Origin: Adenophora triphylla var. japonica
Taxonomy: Eukaryota; Streptophyta; Magnoliopsida; Asterales; Campanulaceae
Assembly: GCA_022495995.1 (NCBI GenBank)
Contig: JAFEMH010000526.1
Coordinates: forward strand, 597,501-661,500
Reading direction: 5' to 3'
DNA length: 64,000 bases
Part shown: positions 56,714 through 64,000 of the stretch, one piece after another
Layout of the letters: each line of letters starts with the position of its first letter
Numbering within the stretch: the stretch's first letter is position 1
Made by a program: the position numbers and the translations under genes
Notes under the pieces: model-generated
The model's database searches: none
The model's input: only the letters and a program-made list of their open reading frames with translations
What the model was told of the DNA's origin: nothing

Positions 56714-57178
56714 TACCCTATACCCTATACTCTATACTCTACAACCTATACCCTATACCCTATGCCCTATATACTATATCCTACCCTATATTCTATACCC
56801 TATACCCTGTACCCTATACCCTATACTCTATACCCTATACCCTATACCATATACTCTATACCCTATATCTTATACCCTATACCCTATACTCTATACCATA
56901 TACCGTATACCCTATACCTTATACCCTATACCCGTTACCCTATATCCTATACCCTATACCCTATACCCTATACTTTATACCTTATACCCTATATACTATA
57001 CCCAATACCCTATACCATATACTATATCCTATATCATATACCCTATATCATATACCCTATACCCTATACTCTATACCCTATACCCTATACCCTATACCCT
57101 ATATCCTATACCATATACTCTATATACAATATCATATACCTTTTACTCTATATACTATGCACTATACCATATATACTA
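56714..57178. repeat. (CCCTATA)n array
   Basis: About 65 units of the 7-mer CCCTATA with single-base variants (CTCTATA, CCATATA) are present. Long open frames on the + strand give YPIPYTL repeats and are artefacts of a 7-bp repeat without stops. A few more units follow the next MITE at 57463-57490. Confidence 0.95.
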
Positions 57179-57180
57179 TA

Positions 57181-57462
57181 CTCCCTCCGTCCCACCTTAG
57201 TGTAGACTAAGGTGGTGGGCACAATAACTAAGGAATATTATTAAGATAATGAAAATGTGTGATAGAAAATGAAGAGAGAGAATGAGTGGAGTGAATAGTA
57301 GGTTGGTTGAATAAATTGTATGGTGGAAAATGAAGAGAGAGAATGAGTGGGTGGGGTAGGGAAAATAAAAAATAATAAAAAACTTTCTAATTTTGGCAGT
57401 CTACACTAAGGTGGGACGGACGAAAAAGGAAAGAAGTCTACACTAAGGTGGGACGGAGGGAG
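57181..57462. mobile_element. Stowaway-type MITE with a duplicated right end
   Basis: This 282-bp element has ends CTCCCTCCGTCCCACCTTAG and CTAAGGTGGGACGGAGGGAG and TA on both sides. The right terminal sequence GTCTACACTAAGGTGGGACG occurs twice in a row (from 57400 and from 57437), as if the terminus had been duplicated. Confidence 0.9.
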
Positions 57463-57485
57463 TATATACTATGCCCTATACCATA

Positions 57486-58352
57486 TATAAAAAATGTTAG
57501 AAAAAAATAAACAAATGAAAGTATAATAAAGAAATCAGGGACGGATAAAATTCTTTAATTTTTATTTATAAATGTATAGTTTTTTTTATTTTTTATGAAT
57601 ATAAATAAATATTTTGGACATTTTTAAGTATTGAAGTTTTTTTTCGAAAAGTTATATAAAAAAAGGTTGAAAAAAAATAAACAAATAAAAGTATAATAAA
57701 GAAACCAGGGACAGGTAAAATTCTTTAATTTTTATTTATAAATGTATAGTTTTTTTTTTTATTTTTTATGAATATAAATAAATATTTTGGACATTTTTTA
57801 GTATTGAAGTTTTTTTCAAAAATTTATATAAAAAATTAGCAAAAAAATAAACAAATAAAAGTATAATAAAGAAATCAGGGACGGGTAAAATTCTTTAATT
57901 TTTATTTATAAATGTATAGTTTTTTTATTTTTTATGAATATAAATAAATATTTTGGACATTTTTTAGAATTGATGTTTTTTTCTAAAAGTTATATGAAAA
58001 AAGTTAGAAAAAAAATAAACAAATGAATGTGTAATAAAGAAATCAGGGACAGGTAAAATTCTTTAATTTTTATTTATAAATGTATAGTTTTTTTTTATTT
58101 TTTATGAATATAAATAAATATTTTGGACATTTTTTAGTATTGAAGATTTTTTTCAAAAAGTTAAATAAAAAAGTTAGAAAAAAAATAAATAAATGAAAGT
58201 ATAATAAAGAAATCAGGGACGGGTAAAATCCTTTAATTTTTATTTATAAATGTATAGTTTTTTTTTTTAATATTTTATATATAGAAATAAATATTTTGGA
58301 CATTTTTTAGTATTGAAGTTTTTTTTCAAAAAGTTACATAAAAAAAGTTAGA
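57486..58352. repeat. tandem array of about 170-bp units
   Basis: Five units start near 57486, 57659, 57830, 57998 and 58168. Each contains AAATCAGGGACGG, TAAAATTCTTTAATTTTTAT, AAATGTATAG and TATTTTGGACATTTTT. The unit length is in the range of nucleosome-sized plant satellites, but the array is short. Confidence 0.9.
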
Positions 58353-58377
58353 AAAAAAGTTAATTTTTTTAAAAACA

Positions 58378-58891
58378 ATTTCCGTCGCTAAATCCGTCGG
58401 TATTTTAAAAAGAGAAATATTTTTTTATTTTTTATTATTTAGCGAAAAAATATATCCGTCGGTAATTTATTTTTGTAAATTCCGTCGCTAAATCTGTCGG
58501 TATTTTAAAAAGAAAAATATTTTTTTATTTTTTATTATTTAGCTTACGTAATATATCCGTCGGTAATTTATTTTTGTTAAATCCGTCGCTAAATTCGTCG
58601 CTAATTTTAAAAAGAAAAAATATTTTTTTTTTTATTTATATAGAGACAAAAAATCCGTCGTTAAAAAATTTTGTGATCTGTCGTTATTCCGTCGCTAAAA
58701 TGGGCGGGCTTTTTTGGCGCCACTATTGTGACGGATTAGTGACAGATTCATGTCTGTCGCTAAATTCGTCGCTAAATCTTTCGGTAGCTGGTTTTTTCGT
58801 TTTATTTTGCTTCCTTCGTTATTCCGTCGCTATTCCGTCGCTAATAGCGGCAGAATTTGGTCCGTCGCTATTTGACAGTTTTCTTGTAGTG
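58378..58891. mobile_element. right end of a CACTA-type transposon
   Basis: The sequence ends TTTTCTTGTAGTG (58879-58891), the inverted form of the CACTA terminus CACTACAAGAAAA. It is preceded by many TCCGTCGCTAA/TCCGTCGGTA words, including a roughly 95-bp unit in three copies (58378-58620). These are typical subterminal repeats. The matching left terminus is not seen; the 57486-58352 array may lie inside the element. Confidence 0.7.
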
Positions 58892-59269
58892 CTAGATGTT
58901 AATATATAATGGGCGGACTTACAAATTAGGTCAAATAAATAGATGGTTATGGCCCCCCCATTGAACGTATCGATCTATTCTTTTGACTCCCCACTTTCTT
59001 TTGAAAACCTAGAAATTGTACGGATCAATTGTAATTGTAAGACAATTACTTAAGATCTTCAAGTGTTCTTCAATTTGCTGCAACTATGGATCCAGGTATT
59101 TGGTTCATTTTAGAATCTTTGATGATAATTACATGATGTTATTTCTATAATATTTATTCCACATAGCACTAGGATTTCTAAGTGGATTTATAGTCTTTAA
59201 TTTATATATTTTTCAATCATCACCCATCTTACCAACTATAATGCCTAAAATCTAAGAGTGCGTCTGCTG
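58892..59269. other. unique AT-rich sequence
   Basis: I see no gene, RNA or repeat here. A few splice-like and ATG words occur but no supported exon. Confidence 0.5.
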
Positions 59270-59728
59270 AGAAACGCGTTTCTCCATAACTATGGAGAAA
59301 CGTGTTTTTCATAGCCAGAAGCTTTACATTTGATAACCAGAAAAAAAAAAATCAAAGGCCAAGACCAAAAGCTTCTGGATATCCAGAAGCTTTGTATTTG
59401 ATAGCCAGAAGCTTTGCAGTTGATATCCGTAAGCTTTGTATTTGATAGCCGTAAGGATGTGAAATGTATATCCGTAAACTGTTAGGTGCATATCCGTAAA
59501 ACCAGGTGCATATCCGTAAATGTGTTAGGCATATCCGTAAATTGCTATTGAAGGTTTTCGGATATCTGCAAACCTTCAAATGTATATCCAGAAACATTTT
59601 GTAGGTTTCTGGATATTCATTTGAAGGTTTCTGGATATCACTTTCATAGGTTTCTGGCTATCTAGCTCATTGTCGCGCGACATGTCGGGACCCGTTTCTC
59701 CATAACTTATGGAGAAACGCGTTTCTCC
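59270..59728. mobile_element. foldback element with compound palindromic ends
   Basis: Each end holds two overlapping palindromes. The left end has GAGAAACGCGTTTCTC (59270-59285) and CGTTTCTCCATA/TATGGAGAAACG (59277-59302). The right end has CGTTTCTCCATAA/TTATGGAGAAACG (59693-59719) and GGAGAAACGCGTTTCTCC (59711-59728). The centre repeats GCCAGAAGCTTTG and TATCCGTAAA words. GTCGCGCGAC, a perfect dyad, is at 59672-59681. No target duplication is clear and no coding frame is supported. Confidence 0.6.
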
Positions 59729-60454
59729 CTAGATTTTGTGAAAATCTAATTTTGCCAAATTGTGGCCGCAATCTACCAGAAATAAAAAAAAAATTCTCTT
59801 CGTTTTCAAATAAATATCGAAAAAGTTTTAAGTTTGTTTTTTATTAAAAATAAATTATTATTTTTTTCGACATTCATTTTATGATAGAGAGTACAAATTT
59901 CAAATCAATATTTATTTTAAGGGTAAATGAACAAATAGCGTATGAAGTACATAACGCGTTAATAGAACAGACCCTCACATTTTTTTTTGCCAAAACAGGA
60001 CCCCAAATGAAATATCTTCGTCAAATCAGGGATTTTTGATGAAAATCGTTAGAAATCTCGTTAATCAACCATGTGTCGTGCACGTGATCAACAAAATGGA
60101 TTGGGTTGAAATTAATATTACTTTTTTAAGGGGCTTATTGTAAGATTCTTAAAAAGAGGGCAAAAATTAAAAAACACGCTCTATAAAATATTACATCTAA
60201 CCCCATTCCCATTCTCAATGCCTAACCCCAAATTTTACCCTGATTGAAACCCTCACTCTCTGGTATAACCATTACAGCCACCACCCCATCCCCCTTCTTC
60301 CTTGCTACCCCACCTCCGCATCTTCCTACTCCAACCGTCGTCTTCCCTCCGCCATCATCAACAATAGACTCCACCAAATTCAACTCCCACCATTTGAGAT
60401 TAAATTAAAAAAAAAACCAAAATAATTAATGTCCATGCCAGTGACTGATTGTGT
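59729..60454. other. intergenic sequence without a visible gene
   Basis: AT-rich sequence is followed by a pyrimidine/C-rich stretch (60240-60380, CACCCCATCCCCCTTC). No supported coding region is seen. Confidence 0.5.
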
Positions 60455-60660
60455 CACTACAAGAAAAAGTGAAATATGCGATGGCTTATTGCGATGGCCA
60501 AAACGGCCGTCGCAGAAGACAACTTTATGCGATAGCTAAAGCAATCGCAAAAAAAATAGTCGCATTTCAGAGCAGCGGCCTAAAATATCTTGAAAATTTT
60601 CGCGGCCCAATTTGGCGGGAGATACATTTCAATATGCGACTGCATAAATGAATATGTGAT
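60455..60660 (+). mobile_element. left end of a CACTA-type transposon
   Basis: CACTACAAGAAAA at 60455-60467 faces right. It is followed by subterminal words ATGCGATGGC, GTCGCAGAAG, TATGCGATAGC, AATCGCAAAA and AGTCGCATTT, that is, repeated TCGCAT/ATGCGA. The matching right end TTTTCTTGTAGTG is not found up to 64000, so the element is either longer than the window or truncated. Confidence 0.6.
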
Positions 60661-60779
60661 GGAATTAGCTGTCTCATAATCTATTTAATAATAAATTAAT
60701 TTTTGAAATAAATAAATAAATAAAATTTAATGATAAAAATGATAAAGCAATCGCAATTGATTTAGGTTAAATAAATTTT

Positions 60780-61260
60780 TTGTTTCTCTCTCCTCTCTTT
60801 ACCTTTACAACTCCGTTCTCTCTCCAAAATCAAAAAGACAATGACGCCGCTTCATCTCTCTCTTCTCTCTGGTCGGTTAGGGCTTCCTCTGGTGCGCTCT
60901 CTCTCTCTCTCTCCCTCTCTATTCTTCTCTCTATCTACCTTACTCACTCTCAAGCTTTCATGGTTGTAAATTACGATGCAAAGAATCGTGGTCGAGTCAA
61001 TTAGGAACCCAGATATTGTAAAATTGGGATTTTTCTTTAGGGAAATCGATTGTAAAATCGCCAATTGCAATTTCACATACTTACCTGTTCGATGTATCTC
61101 TCATACCCCTCTCTAATTTGTTTATTTCTTTACTGTTTGCAGAACAGACCACGCCTTCAACTGAAACCCTCCAATCGATCTGCAGCACAGACTCTTCACT
61201 TCAGCAACGAGTTTGAGCTTTGGCAGGCATTGGCTTTGACTTCCCTTGAAGGTTAGCTAC
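60780..61260 (+). other. leader-like CT-rich sequence and a possible exon
   Basis: CT-rich sequence (60780-60950) resembles a plant 5' leader. A stretch bounded by TTTGCAG and GGTTAGC (61142-61250) is open in one frame (RPRLQLKPSNRSAAQTLHFS). I do not recognise the peptide. It could be a captured exon or chance. Confidence 0.3.
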
Positions 61261-61750
61261 TTAGCTTCTCTCTCTCTCTCTATTTGTTTGAGTTCTGCTT
61301 TTTTTACCTCGATTTTCATTACATAAAATTGTTGGAAAGGAAATATTAGTTAATGAATCTGCGAACAATATGTTCTTGGCATGCATTTGATATTTTAGGT
61401 TGAAGACGGAAAATATGTAGTCTCAAGTTTGTGCTTTACCTTAAGCAGTTTTTGCTGCAATATTTTCATTATGAAAAATCTGCTGATGTTGGAAATTAGT
61501 TATGTAACTGTTACTTTAACTTGGTCATAACTTTTCTAAATATCTTTCTGATACTAATTTTCAGTGTTAATTTTTTTATACGAATCTCCTCTGTAATTGC
61601 TGATTGGTGTGGTGGTTATACGAATCTCAGGTACTGACATCAAATAACTTCCATTCTCACTACTATCTTTTATCCCCAAACTGAGGAATAATTGGGCAAC
61701 AAGAATGAATTTTGATTATCATTACTGCAAATTTCTACGTATGTTGGCAG

Positions 61751-63466
61751 GGGTATGCATGAAAGCGCATTTTCTCTATTCAAGTGAGTTTTTCGACCTC
61801 AAGTAAGTTATTTGATGGATTCTCATTATTCCATATTGGATGGCTTATTATTCCATATTTCAGGTACACAATGTTTTGGGTTCTTCTTATAATGACAAAA
61901 CTGGCTTTTAGCTACTACTTAGAGGTACAGTTCTTATGCTTAAATACTGCATGCTTATTTGGAAACAAATTGTTAATTAAGGCCAATCATTCCCCTCATA
62001 TTTCTGGTTTAGGCAGGTTTGAGGTTTCAGTCATTTTCTTTTTGATTAGACATTATTGTTCGGTGATTGTCTTAGTATTCCATATAGTGTCGTTTCTCGC
62101 TGGATCTGCAATTTTGGGTACAATAAAGTACAACTATAGATGAGAATATGTTTGAGATGGTTTCTCTTTTATTGGTGTTAACATTGCTAATTTGCAAATT
62201 GTAGATAAAGCCTCTTGTCGCTCCAACAAAAGCTATTATTAGTGTTCATATAAACACTTACGCATGGCATGATTTTTTCCCTCAGGGTAATATACAAACT
62301 AGGCATTTAACTGCAAATAGTCATTTTCTTTTTAAGGATTTCTTTTCTCTTATGAGATTGTGTGCTTTGCATCAAAGAACAACATTGGCGTCGTGGTTGC
62401 ATTCTGGGCTCCAATAATTCTGGTAAAATAATGTTCATTTCATTGTTTAATGCTCAATTACTCATTGTAATGTAGCTCTGACACTTGTATTATTTGCAGG
62501 TCGATTTTATGGATACCCAGATATGGTATGCCATATTTTCCACCTTATTCAGAGGCATCTATGGTGTGCATTTCGTCGTCTTGGAGAGGTGAGTTAGATT
62601 AATGCTTCACCACGTATCTTACCTTTTCTATTGGTGCTTCAGTGGGCTACCTTTCAACATGTTGCTTTTAGCGGTAGACAATAGTCTTGCACCAGAGTCT
62701 GGTTTTACCAGGATACGACCAACCTCATAGTAACAGAATACTCTGACCAAGAATTCCTTGATGTGCCTCATATACAACTTAGCGTTTAATAGAATCTTAC
62801 TATCTCCAGGCTCTTTGAGTTCAATTTATTTATTTTTCCTTTCAAAATGGAAAGAATCTTGCACAATTTGTTAAGATTTTGCTTTATTAATGCACTAACA
62901 ACTCCATTTTTCCAGATTCGAACTCTTGGAATGTTAAGATCCCGTTTTCAGTCGTTGCCTGGTGCGTTTAATGCCTGCTTAACCCCAGAGGAGAGAAGCG
63001 AGCAAACCAAAAAGAAAGGACTTGAGGCTACTTTGTCACGAAACTTTGCCGAGGTTTAGTTTCTCGATAATATCTTTTTCCTACTCCATACGTGGTAGCT
63101 TTTGATGTTCATTACTTTATCTTAATGTTGACTATCACTAACTTCAAGTTATATGTATAATTAATATCACAGATTCCATCTAATAAAGAGAAAGAAGCAG
63201 CTAGATTTGTTCAACTGTGGAACAAAATTATTACGAGTTTTCGAGAGGAAGATCTTATTAGCAATAGATAACTGCATACGTGCGGATATATCCATAAATC
63301 ATTGCTCTCTGAAGTGGCATGGGAATCCACATCTCTGATGTGCTCAAGGTTATAACTTTTTAACCTGAAAAACACTTTCAGGGAAATGGATCTGTTACTT
63401 GTCCCATATTGGGCTGATCGTGACTTGGGCCTCACACAGTGGCCTCCGTTTTTACTTGCTAGCAAG
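61751..63466 (+). pseudogene. callose synthase (glucan synthase-like) gene fragment, broken
   Basis: Eight exons match the central part of plant callose synthases, the plasma-membrane enzymes that make 1,3-beta-glucan. The exons are 61751-61783 (GMHESAFSLF), 61864-61924 (YTMFWVLLIMTKLAFSYYLE), 62205-62286 (IKPLVAPTKAII), 62373-62422 (KNNIGVVVAFWAPIIL), 62500-62588 (VDFMDTQIWYAIFSTLF), 62916-63053 ([20 protein letters not shown]), 63173-63267 (KEKEAARFVQLWNKI) and 63382-63466 (EMDLLLVPYWADRDL). Phases agree throughout. There are three lesions: the acceptor before 62373 reads CAT instead of CAG; exon 62500-62588 has 89 bp where 87 are expected, an extra GT near 62562 that shifts the frame; and the donor after 63267 is AT instead of GT. 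N-terminal exons and the catalytic region are absent from the window. Confidence 0.9.
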
Positions 63467-63642
63467 GTTTGTTCTTTGTTTAGTGTCTATTTACTAATCC
63501 CTCCGTCCCAAAATGAATGTTCAAAAAGTTTTCAAAATTACTCGATTTTTACTTGCTAGCAAGGTTTGTTCTTTGTTTAGTGTCTATTTACTAATCCCTC
63601 CGTCCCAAAATGAATGTTCAAAAAGTTTTCAAAATTACTCGA
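63449..63642. repeat. 97-bp tandem duplication covering an exon end and a MITE end
   Basis: The sequence from TTTTTACTTGCTAGCAAGG to AAAATTACTCGA occurs twice, with offset 97 bp. It includes the last 18 bp of the final callose synthase exon, its donor site, and the first part of the MITE at 63594. Confidence 0.9.
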
Positions 63643-63689
63643 TCAAGAGCAATTTATTTTTTTGGACATTCATTTTGGGACGGAGGTAG
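63594..63689. mobile_element. short Stowaway-type MITE
   Basis: This roughly 96-bp palindromic element has CCTCCGTCCCAAAATGAATG on the left and CATTCATTTTGGGACGGAGG on the right, with TA at each side. A partial copy of its left end lies in the upstream duplicate (63497-63545). Confidence 0.75.
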
Positions 63690-64000
63690 TACTATGTTTT
63701 ATTTGCTACTCGATTCTAAGTGTATAATCTTAGTAAATGCTTATTGGGAGAAAATTCTCCGCTGGCTAGATAGGTACAACATAGATGTCTAGAAGCCAAT
63801 AGGTTCTATGCTTATTTCATATTGGACCCAGGTATTTGTGATCTTCAAACTTTGTTTTCCACCTACTACCTTGCCATGGAAGATCCAAATTTGGTGGCAC
63901 CTCCTACTACCTTCTCAAGGAAGATCCAAATAGAGTGTATCTTATAGATGAGGGTAGATGGACAATCGGTGTGTCTGACAGAAGTGAATCCTTGTATCCG
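63690..64000. other. unique sequence at the window edge
   Basis: No further callose synthase exon is recognised. A short direct repeat, CCTACTACCTT with GGAAGATCCAAAT, occurs near 63862 and 63903. Otherwise nothing is seen. Confidence 0.5.

Noticed and set aside
56667..57205. Two overlapping open frames of about 177 codons giving YPIPYTL-type repeats
   Set aside because: They are frames of the 7-bp CCCTATA repeat, which has no stop codon in some frames. They are not protein genes.
59352..59597. Minus-strand frame of 81 codons with LRIC/YGY repeats
   Set aside because: It comes from short TATCCGTAAA-type repeats within the foldback element.
60895..60935. CT-rich tract as a gene promoter element
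   Set aside because: It could be a plant Y-patch, but the tract is a simple (CT)n run and no gene start can be tied to it.

Overview
This window is nuclear DNA of a flowering plant, probably a eudicot, although the species cannot be named from sequence. The evidence is plant-type LTR retrotransposons with plant-specific passenger domains (plant mobile domain, Transposase_28/PF04195-like), Stowaway-type MITEs with TA target duplications, a short tract of the plant telomere repeat CCCTAAA, and exons of a callose synthase. I see no intact host gene. Almost every long open frame on the left is a by-product of GA/CT microsatellites or tandem repeats.

Region 1-42523 is a nested stack of minus-strand LTR elements. 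Two related families without recognisable enzymes, here called alpha and beta, make up most of it. In + coordinates the order is: alpha LTR (partial, 1-1114), alpha internal (1115-6923), beta LTR (6924-9050), beta internal (9051-14716), beta LTR (14717-16826), the remaining right part of an alpha LTR (16827-18163), a second alpha internal (18164-40571, interrupted) and an alpha LTR (40572-42523). The second alpha internal is split by an autonomous-type Ty3/gypsy element of the Tat/Ogre group (element 1, 19775-36348, 5-bp target duplication ATACT). The uninterrupted first alpha copy preserves the empty site. All these elements share an 18-nt primer-binding site, a polypurine-side motif and a conserved 3' segment, so alpha and beta probably depend on element-1-like machinery.

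Element 1 carries a decayed pol (RT, RNase H, second RNase H, integrase) on the minus strand. On the opposite strand, between pol and the 3' LTR, it carries two passenger genes: a spliced plant-mobile-domain gene and a second related (DUF7745-like) gene. One of its LTRs has a later Stowaway-type MITE. Element 2 (43608-55895, target duplication GTACT) is a second, different Tat-type gypsy element. It has gag, protease, RT, RNase H and integrase remnants and its own antisense gene with a Transposase_28-like domain.

Region 55901-64000 is AT-rich. It holds an interstitial telomere-like tract that passes into a (CCCTATA)n array cut by two MITEs, a roughly 170-bp tandem array, one right-hand and one left-hand CACTA-type transposon terminus, a palindromic foldback element, and a broken callose synthase gene fragment (61751-63466) with a 2-bp frameshift and two lost splice sites.

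The most unusual signals are two. First, a family of short dyads (GYCGNNCGRY) occurs in pairs about 31-33 bp apart, in several cases just upstream of TATA boxes in both element families. Second, the alpha and beta interiors carry a series of 7-7-7 stem-loops whose stems change in a compensatory way between copies.
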